64,000 nt of DNA, taken from NCBI RefSeq assembly GCF_021172045.1, contig NZ_CP087164.1, positions 2,604,001 through 2,668,000 on the forward strand, written 5' to 3'. The stretch is from Capillimicrobium parvum. GTDB taxonomy: Bacteria; Actinomycetota; Thermoleophilia; Solirubrobacterales; Solirubrobacteraceae. Position 1 is the first letter of the stretch; the number at the start of each line of letters is the position of its first letter. The position numbers were made by a program, and so were the translations under genes. Shown one piece after another: positions 48,833 through 56,654 of this stretch. The notes beneath the pieces are model-generated. The model did no database searches and was not told the DNA's origin. It saw only the letters and a program-made list of their open reading frames with translations.

Positions 48833-49844
48833 CCTGGACTCCGTCCTGCGGCGCGACGACCCCGCCGCCGCGCCGGAGCGGCCACGCGAGCTCCGGCGGC
48901 GACCGTGTGCCGCGGGCCCACGCCGCCACGAGGACGACGGCGCCGGGGAGGCTGGCGGCGAACACCATCACGCCGTAGACCACCGCGGTGGCGACCCCGC
49001 GCGACGCGCCCAGGCCGGCGGCGGCGAACGCCCAGGCCGCCACGCCTTCGCGCGGTCCCCAGCCGCCGACGTTGGGCAGCGCCGCGGCCAGGAGCACGAG
49101 CAACGCCAGCGGCACCATCCGCGACGCGGGCGCGGTCGCGCCCGCGGTGCGTGCGGCGATCAGGAACGTGATCGCGTGTCCCGCGACGACCAGCGCCGAC
49201 AGGAGGACGATGGCCGCCCACGCCCGCCGGGCGAGGAGTCCGTCGTGGAGGTCGCGAGCGGCGGCGCGACGCAGCCTCGCCCACCGCGAGCGCCCGCCGG
49301 CGCGCCACCGCATCGCCGGCACCACGCCCACCGCCGCCACGAGGAGCGCGGCCGCGACGAAGGGCATGGCCGCCCGGACGGGCGACACCGCGACGAGGAG
49401 GACCGCGACGGTGAGCACCACCTGCACGACCTGACCGGCCGAGCGCTCCCACGCCACCGCCCGCAGCCCCCGGCCGACGTCGCGCGTCCGGCGACCGTGG
49501 CTGATCCCCCGGTGCAGATCGCCCAGCACCCCTCCCGGCAGCGCCACGTTGAGGAAGATCGACCGGTAGTACGCGGCCACCGCGGGGCCCAGCGCGAGCT
49601 CCACGCCGAGGCCACGAGCCACGACGCGCCAGCGCCAGGCGCCGCAGATGGTGGTGAGCACGGCGATGCCCGCCGCGGCGGCCAGCGCCCGGCCGTCGAC
49701 CGTGCGCACGCCGTCGAGGAACGGCCCGGTGCCCACGCGCCAGACCAGGACGGCGAGCGTCGCCGCGGTGGCACCGAGGCGGACCCACCACCAGACGGGC
49801 CGGCGGCTCGTGGCGGTGCGACCGGGGTGGACCACGGCCGTCAC
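48825..49844 (-). CDS. UPF0104 / lysylphosphatidylglycerol synthase-like membrane protein
   Basis: 339 residues with about eight membrane segments. The family motif is YYRSIFLNVALPGGVLGDLH then RGISHGRRTRDVGRGLRAV, with WERSAGQVVQ; near the C-terminus LALLVLLAAALPNVGGWGPRE. It has only the flippase-like membrane half, with no aminoacyl-transferase domain, so lipid or polyprenyl translocation is likelier than aminoacylation. GTG at 49844 overlaps the methyltransferase stop by 4 bp, and its end overlaps the RibD-like gene. It may flip the glycolipid product of this cluster. Confidence 0.85.
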   Translation of the reverse strand: MTAVVHPGRTATSRRPVWWWVRLGATAATLAVLVWRVGTGPFLDGVRTVDGRALAAAAGIAVLTTICGAWRWRVVARGLGVELALGPAVAAYYRSIFLNVALPGGVLGDLHRGISHGRRTRDVGRGLRAVAWERSAGQVVQVVLTVAVLLVAVSPVRAAMPFVAAALLVAAVGVVPAMRWRAGGRSRWARLRRAAARDLHDGLLARRAWAAIVLLSALVVAGHAITFLIAARTAGATAPASRMVPLALLVLLAAALPNVGGWGPREGVAAWAFAAAGLGASRGVATAVVYGVMVFAASLPGAVVLVAAWARGTRSPPELAWPLRRGGGVVAPQDGVQDV

Positions 49845-50662
49845 GGCACGACCAGCAGGTCGGCATGCCCGACGGTGACCGCCAGGTCCCCGGAGGCCGC
49901 CTGCACGAGGCGCCGATCCCGGTAGGGCCCGGCCTCGGCGGCCAGCGTGGGCTCCTGCTCGCAGCCGGCGGCGACCCACCCGCGCAGCCACTCTGCCGTG
50001 AGGTGGGCGTGGGCGGCGCCGAGGCGCCAGGGGCTCGAGCGGATCAGGACCCGGGCGCCCGTCGCCCGCAGCGCACGGACGGCGGCGGGTACGGCATCCG
50101 GGCCCAGCAGGCGGCCCGCCGTCGTCATACGGCGCTGGTGGGCGTTGAACGCGGCGCCGATGCGCCCGTCCAGCGGGTCTGCCGGCACCAGGACGACCCG
50201 CGCGACGACCGTCAGTGCCAGCAGGACGGGACAGCCGATCTCGATGCAGGCGCCGAGCATCCCGGCGAGCTCGCCCGTGGTCAGGATGTCGAGCAGCGCC
50301 GAGGCCACGATGAGCCGGGCGCCCTCGAGGTCGCCCGAGGTCAGCCGGGTGACGTCGGACAGGCGGGTCTCGACCATGACCGCGGCCCCGTCGAGGGCGT
50401 CGTCCGGCGGGTCGCCGGCGGCGAGCGCCAGCAGCTCGGGGTCGCGGTCGTGGATCACCCAGTGCTGCCGGCCGGGCAGCCGCGGCGCGAGCCACCGCCC
50501 CATCGCGCCGCTGCCACCGCCGAGGTCATGGATCTCGAGCGGGCCGGCCGCGCGAAGGTGCCGCCCGAGGCGCTCGGCCAGCTCGGCGCAGCGCGCCGCC
50601 GCGTCGGCGGGCTCCCGCAGGGCGAGCCAGTCGGGGCTGACCTGGGTGCCGTGCGCGATCAT
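49841..50662 (-). CDS. SAM-dependent methyltransferase-like protein
   Basis: 273 residues. EIHDLGGGSGAMGRWLAPRL is a clear motif I; WVIHDRDPELLALAAG follows as the acidic loop, then RLIVASALLDILTTGELAGM and CPVLLALTVVARVVLVPAD. The long middle with FNAHQRRMTTAGRLLGPDAV is typical of an actinobacterial group I cannot name further. ATG at 50662 overlaps the GT4 stop (ATGA) and its end overlaps the UPF0104 GTG, so it is mid-operon. It may methylate the glycosylated product; loss of catalytic function is also possible. Confidence 0.8.
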   Translation of the reverse strand: MIAHGTQVSPDWLALREPADAAARCAELAERLGRHLRAAGPLEIHDLGGGSGAMGRWLAPRLPGRQHWVIHDRDPELLALAAGDPPDDALDGAAVMVETRLSDVTRLTSGDLEGARLIVASALLDILTTGELAGMLGACIEIGCPVLLALTVVARVVLVPADPLDGRIGAAFNAHQRRMTTAGRLLGPDAVPAAVRALRATGARVLIRSSPWRLGAAHAHLTAEWLRGWVAAGCEQEPTLAAEAGPYRDRRLVQAASGDLAVTVGHADLLVVP

Positions 50663-51726
50663 CGCTGCGCTCCCGCGAGCAGCCCGGCGAGGACGGACGC
50701 CGTGACCGGCCACGGGCGCAGCGACGCGCGCCGCTCTCGGGCGGCCCGGCGCAGGCGCTCGCGCAGCCCGGCGTCGCGCAGCCAGGCCCGCAGCGCGGCG
50801 CCGAGCGCCGCCGGGTCGCCGGGCGCGACGAGCATCCCCGGCCGCGTTCCGTCACGCCCCTCGCCGAGGGCCTCCGCCACCCCGCCGACGTCGGTGGCCA
50901 GGACCGGCACGCCGCGCGCCAGGGCCTCGGTGACGACCATGCCGTACGTCTCGGCGTGCGATGCGAGCACGAGCAGGTCCGCCGAGGCGTAGCCGCGGTG
51001 CAGTTCCGGCCCGGTGCGCGGTCCGGGGAAGCGCACGCGCCCGTCCAGCCCGAGGTCCCGCGCGCGGCGGCGCACGCCGCCGGCGAACACGGGGTCGCGG
51101 TCGACGCTGCCCAGGCATGTGCAATGCCACGACAGCTCCGTAACGGTGGCGAGCGCCTCGAGCAGCACGTCGTGCCCCTTGTCGGGGATCACCGCCGCGA
51201 CGCAGAGCAGCGCATCGCCGGCCGGGCTTCCCGGGGCCAGGGCGGCGGTGTCCACGCCGGGCTCGGCCACGTGCACCCGGCCGGGCGGCAGCGCATACAG
51301 CTCGTCCAGCCGGCGACGCGCCCACCCGCTGGTCGTGACGACCGCGGTGGCCGCCTCCAGGACGTCGCGCTCGCGCGCCCGGACCGCGCCGGACTCGCCG
51401 GCAGGCGGGCGGTGTCCCAGCGGCATGTGCACCAGGGCGACCTGGCGAAGCCGGTGCGCCTCGGGCACGAGGGCCTCCGGTGCGGCCGACGCGACCAGCC
51501 CGTCGAGCAGCACCACGGCGCCGTCCGGGATCCGGCGGACGGCGCGCCTGAGGGCCGCATGCCCCGTCGCGTCGGCCCGCGGCCACGCGCCGGGCACGCC
51601 GTGCTCGTGAACCTCCCAGCCGCGCTCGGCGAGCCCGCGGCAGATACGGCGGTCGTACACGTTGCCGCCGCTCGGCCGGGCCGGATCGTCGATGCCCTCG
51701 GGGACGACCACGTGCACCCTGGTCAC
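50659..51726 (-). CDS. Glycosyltransferase family 4
   Basis: 355 residues, GTG start. GT-B fold: [20 protein letters not shown], acceptor half with [20 protein letters not shown], then [20 protein letters not shown] and the donor motif [20 protein letters not shown] with the E-x7-E pair (HAE...TEAL). [11 protein letters not shown] follows. GTGA overlap with the PTPS-like gene upstream and ATGA overlap with the methyltransferase downstream. It most likely glycosylates the product of the surrounding enzymes. Confidence 0.87.
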   Translation of the reverse strand: MTRVHVVVPEGIDDPARPSGGNVYDRRICRGLAERGWEVHEHGVPGAWPRADATGHAALRRAVRRIPDGAVVLLDGLVASAAPEALVPEAHRLRQVALVHMPLGHRPPAGESGAVRARERDVLEAATAVVTTSGWARRRLDELYALPPGRVHVAEPGVDTAALAPGSPAGDALLCVAAVIPDKGHDVLLEALATVTELSWHCTCLGSVDRDPVFAGGVRRRARDLGLDGRVRFPGPRTGPELHRGYASADLLVLASHAETYGMVVTEALARGVPVLATDVGGVAEALGEGRDGTRPGMLVAPGDPAALGAALRAWLRDAGLRERLRRAARERRASLRPWPVTASVLAGLLAGAQR

Positions 51727-52121
51727 AGCGCTCGCTCGTAGCTCGCCCACGCCACGTGGGACTCGCGCAGCGTGACGGCGAGCCCGTCGAGGTCCCGCGC
51801 CCCGTCGCCCATGGCACCGGCCCGGGCGCGGTCGGCGAGCCGGTCCGCGACGAACCGGGCGAGCGCCTCGGTGGTGGTGTTCATGCCCGCGAAGTCCGCG
51901 ACGTCGTCGAGGTTGCGGTATCCGAGCTCGGCCACCACCGCGCGAAGCGCGTCGCCCGCACGACCGATGTCGACGACGATGCCGTCGGCGTCGAGGGTCG
52001 CGCGCCGAAACGTCGCGTCGACGACATACGTCGCTCCATGCAGCTGCTGCGCGGGCCCGAACACCTCGCCCCGCAGGCTGTGGGCGATCATCATGTGGTC
52101 GCGGACCGTCACGCTGAACAC
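51723..52121 (-). CDS. Divergent 6-pyruvoyl-tetrahydropterin synthase / QueD-like protein
   Basis: 132 residues, GTG start. PTPS fold cues: [13 protein letters not shown] (first zinc His), [49 protein letters not shown] and [13 protein letters not shown]. The usual C-x3-HGHNY segment is HGATY: the second zinc His and the catalytic Cys appear to be missing. It may therefore bind a pterin without standard chemistry, or catalyse a variant reaction. It is second in the operon, 3 bp after the dehydrogenase. Confidence 0.78.
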   Translation of the reverse strand: MFSVTVRDHMMIAHSLRGEVFGPAQQLHGATYVVDATFRRATLDADGIVVDIGRAGDALRAVVAELGYRNLDDVADFAGMNTTTEALARFVADRLADRARAGAMGDGARDLDGLAVTLRESHVAWASYERAL

Positions 52122-52124
52122 GCG

Positions 52125-53132
52125 CTACTCCTCGTCGTAGGTGATCGTGTGGCAGAGCGCCGGGAGATCCCCCGCCGCGAGCCGCGCCATGACGGCGGGA
52201 AGCTCGTCGAAGCGCGACTCGCCCGTGATGAGCACGTCGAAGGCGGGGTCGCGCAGCAGGTCGAGCGCGAGCGCCAGCCGGTCGGCGGTCGTCCGGCGCG
52301 CGCTCCGGATGGGGGACACCGTCCCGACCTGGCTGGCGCGCAGCCCGAGCCGGCGAGCGTGGAAGGCGCCGCCCAGCGAGAGCCGCACCTCGGTATCGCC
52401 GTACCAGCTGAGGTCGAGCACCGTGGCCTCGGACGCGAGCAGCTCGAGCGAGCGCTGCAGCCCGGCGGACGTCGCGCTGGTGTGAACGACCAGGTCGCAG
52501 CCGCCGGGCGCGTCCTCCGGCAACGCGAAGCGGGCGCCGAGCACGGCCGCGACCTCGGCCCGGGACGCGTCGACGTCGACGAGCGTCACCTCGAGCGCCG
52601 GGAACCGCGCGAGCAGGCGGGCGACGCAGCAGCCGACCATCCCGGCGCCGACGACGGCCACGCGGTCTCCGACCAGCGGGGCGGCGTCCCACAGGGCGTT
52701 GACGGCGGTCTCGACGGTGCCTGCGAGCACCGCGCGTGCCGCCGGCACGTCGTCGGGGATGACGGACACCGCACCGGCCGGCACGACGTAGGCCGTCTGG
52801 TGCGGATAGAGGCAGAAGACCTCGCGCCCGCACAGCTCCGGGGGTCCGTGTTCGACCGTGCCGACGTTGAGATAGCCGTACTTCACCGGGCCCGGGAAGT
52901 CGCCCTCCTGGAACGGCGCCCGCATCGTGGCGTACTGGCCCGGCGGCACCCGGCCCCGGTAGACCAGCGTCTCGGTGCCACGGCTCACCGCTGTCCGCAG
53001 CGTGCGGACCACCACGTCGCCCCGGCCCGGCCGGGCCGGTGCGACCGGCCGGATCTCCCCATGCTCGGGCGCGCGCAGCCAGAACGCATGGGCGTTGTCG
53101 AGCACGTCGTATGCCTCGGCTTGCTGCGGCAT
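52125..53132 (-). CDS. Zinc-type alcohol dehydrogenase-like protein (MDR superfamily)
   Basis: 335 residues. N-terminal GroES-like part has TLRTAVSRGTETLVYRGRVP, KYGYLNVGTVE and REVFCLYPHQTAYVVPAGAV; the Rossmann motif is VAVVGAGMVGCCVARLLARF with DVDASRA. The usual structural zinc Cys cluster is absent and the catalytic-zinc ligands are not obvious; it resembles bacteriochlorophyllide-dehydrogenase or threonine-dehydrogenase-like proteins (from memory). It heads the six-gene operon; ATG at 53132 is 137 bp from the divergent sulfotransferase start. It probably oxidises a sugar or pterin hydroxyl. Confidence 0.83.
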   Translation of the reverse strand: MPQQAEAYDVLDNAHAFWLRAPEHGEIRPVAPARPGRGDVVVRTLRTAVSRGTETLVYRGRVPPGQYATMRAPFQEGDFPGPVKYGYLNVGTVEHGPPELCGREVFCLYPHQTAYVVPAGAVSVIPDDVPAARAVLAGTVETAVNALWDAAPLVGDRVAVVGAGMVGCCVARLLARFPALEVTLVDVDASRAEVAAVLGARFALPEDAPGGCDLVVHTSATSAGLQRSLELLASEATVLDLSWYGDTEVRLSLGGAFHARRLGLRASQVGTVSPIRSARRTTADRLALALDLLRDPAFDVLITGESRFDELPAVMARLAAGDLPALCHTITYDEE

Positions 53133-53269
53133 CGGTAGGTGAGCTCCCCCGGGTTCACCTGTCCAGACGCCCGACCGCGGCGATCCTTCCCGCACGGGTC
53201 GTCCGTGGCCGCACGGTCGCCGCGCGCCGTGCCGCCTCGCACCATGACCGGGGCTTAGACTGCGCTCGC

Positions 53270-54163
53270 GTGTCCTGGAAAGGCACCGTCCATCGCGCAC
53301 TGAGGCGCTCGACCGGCTTCGAGCTGCGGCGCGCCCCGCCGCCCAGGGAGCCCCGGCCCCGTCCGCGGCCGCCGCGCGTCCGCGTGCGCTCGGGCGACCG
53401 GCTCGTCGAGGCGCCAGTGTTCATCCTCTCGACCGTCCGGTCGGGCTCGACGCTGCTGCGCGTGCTGCTCGGCAGCCACTCGCAGATCCACGCGCCGCAT
53501 GAGATGCACCTGCGCGACATCGCCGTCGAGGTGAAGTCGAAGTACGTCGAGCGGGCGCTCGACTCCGTCGGCCTGGACCAGGCGCACCTGGAGTACCTGC
53601 TCTGGGACCGCGTCCTGCACCGCGAGCTCGCCGCCAGCGGCAAGTCGGTCCTCGTCAGCAAGACGCCGAACGACGTGTTCATCCTGGATCGCATCCGTGC
53701 CTGCTGGAGCGACGCGCGGTTCATCTTCCTGCTGCGCCATCCGGCCGCGATCGCCGCTTCGCGCCACGCCACGCGCCCGCAGGACACGGCCGAGCGCAAC
53801 GTCGAGATGATCCGCCGCTACGCCGTCGCCCTCGAGCAGGCCCGGACGGAGCTGCCCGGCCACACCGTGCGCTACGAGGACCTCGCGTCCGATCCCGCCG
53901 GCGAGACGCAGCGGCTGTGCGCGTTCCTCGGCGTGCCGTGGGAGGAGGCGATGCTCGACTACGGCCGCCACCGCCATCGCGGCCTGAAGGCGGGGCTCGG
54001 CGACTGGACCGAGAAGATCAGGTCCGGCCAGGTGCAGTCGCCAACGCTGCCTCCGCCGGACGCAGAGGTCGCTGGCCCGCTGCGCGAGTTCGCCGAGGCC
54101 TGGGGCTACCTGCCCGCCGGGCCGCCCACCGCAGCGCCGGGCGCTCGAGCGCCAGCCAGCTGA
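53270..54163 (+). CDS. Sulfotransferase family protein
   Basis: 297 residues, GTG start. 5'-phosphosulfate loop FILSTVRSGSTLLRVLLGSH near residues 50-69, then HAPHEMHLRDIAVE, LVSKTPNDVFILDRI, and the 3'-phosphate motif FIFLLRHPAAIAASRHATR; TVRYEDLASDP completes the pattern. A basic Arg/Pro-rich N-terminal 45 residues may be a membrane contact. Its last 146 bp overlap the convergent acyltransferase gene. It is divergent from the dehydrogenase operon, so it may modify the same product. Confidence 0.83.
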   Translation: MSWKGTVHRALRRSTGFELRRAPPPREPRPRPRPPRVRVRSGDRLVEAPVFILSTVRSGSTLLRVLLGSHSQIHAPHEMHLRDIAVEVKSKYVERALDSVGLDQAHLEYLLWDRVLHRELAASGKSVLVSKTPNDVFILDRIRACWSDARFIFLLRHPAAIAASRHATRPQDTAERNVEMIRRYAVALEQARTELPGHTVRYEDLASDPAGETQRLCAFLGVPWEEAMLDYGRHRHRGLKAGLGDWTEKIRSGQVQSPTLPPPDAEVAGPLREFAEAWGYLPAGPPTAAPGARAPAS

Positions 54164-55268
54164 CCGCCGCCAGGGTCCCGGTGATGGCCCCGGCCAGCGC
54201 CAGCGCCGGCGCGAGATCCGCCGGCCAGTGCCCGGTCCCGCGCAGCGCGAAGATCACCGGGAAGTGCCAGAGGTAGATGCCGTAGGAGAGGGTGCCGAGC
54301 AGCCGCAGCGGCGCCGTCGTGAGCAGCGCGCCGCGGATCGGCGAGGCCGTCAGCGCCGTGACGATCGCCGCGAAGCCGAGGACGGCCGGGAGGTGGCTGT
54401 CGACGTCGCGCACCACCTGCGGGCCGAGCCGCAGCGCGGTCCACGCCGCATCGAGGACGACGGCCGCCGCTCCGCCGGCGAGCAGGCGCGCGGCGGTCCG
54501 CCGGGACAGCACACGCCGGTGCATGACGGCGGCCGCGAGCATGCCGGCGGCGAACGGCGGCAGGTTCGTCAGCAGCGACGTGGTCACGGTGCGCGGCCAC
54601 GCGTCGAACGCGGCGGCCGCCTGGAGCCCGACCCCGAGGATGACGAGCGCGGCCGGCAGCGCCGCCTGGCGGGCGCGGCCCGCGCCGAGGCGGGCGGTCA
54701 GCACGGCGAGCAGCGGCACGAGCGCGTAGAAGGAGACCTCGACGGCCAGCGTCCACATCGGCGGGTCGAGCTGGCCGCGGGTCGCCTCGGACTGGCCCTG
54801 GGCGAAGAGCACGAAGCGCGGCAGATCCGAGGCCGCGACCGCGTTGGGATGCCCGATGGCCGTCAGGACCGCGAAGGCGCCGAGCAGCGCCGCCCAGTAG
54901 GCGGGGAGGATGCGCGCCGCCCGGCGCAGCGCATAGCGGCCGAGGCGCGGGGCGGCCCGGCGATCGAGCACCGCCGCGACGAACGGGCGGTAGACGAGAA
55001 AGCCCGAGAGCACGAAGAACAGGGGCACGCCGAGGTACAGCTGACTGAGCGCCAGCTCGAGCGGGGCCTTCTCCGGACGCCCGCGGGCGCCCCAGTCGAA
55101 CATCCACACGTGCAGGACGAGGATCCCGGCGCAGGCCAGGCCGCGCATGCCGTCGAGCGCGGGGGTCCGCCCGGCCGGTGCGGGCGGGGTGGCGGCGGGG
55201 GTGGGCGGAGGCGTCACGGTTGGCGGCGATGCCGAGGGGGCGGCGAAGACGGCTGCGGGTGGGGGCAC
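54018..55268 (-). CDS. Acyltransferase family 3 (OafA/YrhL-type) membrane protein
   Basis: 416 residues, GTG start. After a Pro/Ala cytosolic stretch comes LDGMRGLACAGILVLHVW with the catalytic Arg/His pair, then FFVLSGFLVYRPF, ARILPAYWAALL, MWTLAVEVSFYALVPLLAVL and LSYGIYLWHFPVI, the acyltransferase-3 signature in about ten membrane segments. It usually O-acetylates or acylates exported glycans. The C-terminal about 30 residues after RPALRWAARR are Arg/Pro-rich and overlap the convergent sulfotransferase by 146 bp; the true end may be earlier in an ancestral form. Confidence 0.87.
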   Translation of the reverse strand: MPPPAAVFAAPSASPPTVTPPPTPAATPPAPAGRTPALDGMRGLACAGILVLHVWMFDWGARGRPEKAPLELALSQLYLGVPLFFVLSGFLVYRPFVAAVLDRRAAPRLGRYALRRAARILPAYWAALLGAFAVLTAIGHPNAVAASDLPRFVLFAQGQSEATRGQLDPPMWTLAVEVSFYALVPLLAVLTARLGAGRARQAALPAALVILGVGLQAAAAFDAWPRTVTTSLLTNLPPFAAGMLAAAVMHRRVLSRRTAARLLAGGAAAVVLDAAWTALRLGPQVVRDVDSHLPAVLGFAAIVTALTASPIRGALLTTAPLRLLGTLSYGIYLWHFPVIFALRGTGHWPADLAPALALAGAITGTLAAVSWLALERPALRWAARRAGSPRPRRTRAAGQRPLRPAEAALATAPGRT

Positions 55269-55283
55269 TGATACAACACTCCG

Positions 55284-56051
55284 ATGAGCGCCGTCCGTGT
55301 GCAGCGCGCGGGGCCGGTCACGACGGTCATCCTCGACCGGCCCGAGGTGCGCAACGCGGTCGACGGGCCGACGGCGCACGCGCTGGCCGACGCCTTGCGC
55401 GCGTTCGACGCCGACGACGACGCGTCGGTCGCCGTCCTGTGGGGTGCCGGCGGCACGTTCTGCGCGGGTGCGGACCTCAAGGCGATCGGCTCGGAGCGCG
55501 GCAACCGGGTGGAGGCCGGGGGCGACGGGCCGATGGGCCCGAGCCGCCTCGTCCTCTCCAAGCCGGTGATCGCGGCGGTCGCCGGCCACGCCGTGGCGGG
55601 CGGGCTCGAGCTCGCCTGCTGGTGCGACCTGCGGGTGGTCGAGGAGGACGCCGTGTTCGGCGTGTTCTGCCGGCGTTGGGGCGTGCCGCTCATCGACGGC
55701 GGCACGGTCCGCCTGCCGCGGCTGATCGGGCTGTCGCGGGCGATGGACCTGATCCTCACCGGCCGGGCCGTGGACGCCGAGGAGGCGCTGGCGATCGGGC
55801 TGGCGAACCGGGTCGTGCCCGCCGGGACGAGCCGGGATGCCGCCGAGGACCTCGCCGCCCAGCTCGCCCGGTTCCCGCAGGTGACGCTGCGCGGGGACCG
55901 GCGCTCGGCGCTCGAGCAGGAGGGGCTCCCCCTGGCGGACGCGATGGCGAGGGAGCTCGAGATCGGGCGCGAGAGCCTGGCCCAGGCGGTCTCCGGTGCG
56001 GCCCGGTTCGCGTCCGGCCACGGGCGGCACGGCGACTTCGGCGACCTCTGA
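55284..56051 (+). CDS. Enoyl-CoA hydratase/isomerase (crotonase) family protein
   Basis: 255 residues. VTTVILDRPEVRNAVDGPTA, GAGGTFCAGADLKAI (first oxyanion-hole segment), VAGHAVAGGLELACWCDLRV (second), and FGVFCRRWGVPLIDGGTVRL with the acidic region. One catalytic Glu of true hydratases sits at the GLELA segment; the second position reads IDGG, so hydratase versus isomerase cannot be decided. Close divergent spacing (15 bp) from the acyltransferase start. Function likely in fatty or aromatic acyl-CoA breakdown. Confidence 0.87.
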   Translation: MSAVRVQRAGPVTTVILDRPEVRNAVDGPTAHALADALRAFDADDDASVAVLWGAGGTFCAGADLKAIGSERGNRVEAGGDGPMGPSRLVLSKPVIAAVAGHAVAGGLELACWCDLRVVEEDAVFGVFCRRWGVPLIDGGTVRLPRLIGLSRAMDLILTGRAVDAEEALAIGLANRVVPAGTSRDAAEDLAAQLARFPQVTLRGDRRSALEQEGLPLADAMARELEIGRESLAQAVSGAARFASGHGRHGDFGDL

Positions 56052-56055
56052 GCAT

Positions 56056-56100
56056 CGAGCGTCGGCGTTCTCAGCCTGACGACGAGAAAGTCGACGCTCG
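56056..56100. terminator. Bidirectional hairpin between crotonase and GNAT genes
   Basis: CGAGCGTCG (56056-56064) pairs with CGACGCTCG (56092-56100), and inside it TTCTC (56068-56072) pairs with GAGAA (56084-56088) around an 11-base loop. It starts 4 bp after the crotonase stop and serves both convergent genes. Confidence 0.65.
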
Positions 56101-56153
56101 GCGCCGCGCGGCGGGGCGCCTCAGCTGGCGCCGCGCGGCGGGGCGCCTCAGCT
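56100..56153. repeat. 27 bp exact tandem duplication over the GNAT 3' end
   Basis: Two identical 27 bp copies, 56100-56126 and 56127-56153, abut. The second contains the last codons and the stop of the GNAT gene, the first lies downstream. It looks like a recent slippage duplication; each copy has short GCGCC palindromes. Confidence 0.85.
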
Positions 56154-56654
56154 CGGTGCCGCGTCGCCCAGCAGCAGCTCGACGACCAGCACGTCGCGCC
56201 ACTCGCCGTCCAGCCGGCTGTGGCGCAGGTGCCACCCGACGTCCCGGAACCCATGGCGGTGCGCCAGCGCGACGGAGGCGTCGTTGCCGGTGAGGATCCG
56301 GCTCATGAGCTTCCACAGCCCGGCGGCCTCGGCGTCGGCGACGAGCCGGCGCATCAGCGCCGTTCCGATCCGTCCACCGCGCGCGCTGCGCGCCACGTAG
56401 ACCGTGTACTCGCCGATGCCGGCGTACGCCTCACGCTCGTTGTAGGGCACCCAGCTCGCGAAGCCGACGACCGCGCCCCCGCGCGCCGCGACGATCATCG
56501 GCTCGGCGGCGATCCGCTGCTCCATCTCGTCCGGCGTGCGCGGCCGGGTCTCGAACGTCGCGACCCGGTCCTCGATGCCCTCGTTGTAGATCCGCGCCAC
56601 CGCGGCCGCGTCGCCGGGCGCGGCGGGGCGGACGGTGACGGGTGACGCGCTCAC
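56148..56654 (-). CDS. GNAT N-acetyltransferase, phosphinothricin/methionine-sulfoximine type
   Basis: 168 residues, GTG start. VTVRPAAPGDAAAVARIYNE, then GIEDRVATFETRPRTPDEM, YVARSARGGRIGTALMRRL (the acetyl-CoA binding Q/RxxGxG/A stretch, here RGGRIG) and LAHRHGFRDVGWH. The N-terminal pattern matches the Pat/MddA/ArsN1 group that acetylates methionine sulfoximine, phosphinothricin or arsinothricin. GTGA overlap with the aminotransferase upstream. It may detoxify an amino acid analogue, or have a housekeeping substrate. Confidence 0.85.
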   Translation of the reverse strand: MSASPVTVRPAAPGDAAAVARIYNEGIEDRVATFETRPRTPDEMEQRIAAEPMIVAARGGAVVGFASWVPYNEREAYAGIGEYTVYVARSARGGRIGTALMRRLVADAEAAGLWKLMSRILTGNDASVALAHRHGFRDVGWHLRHSRLDGEWRDVLVVELLLGDAAPS

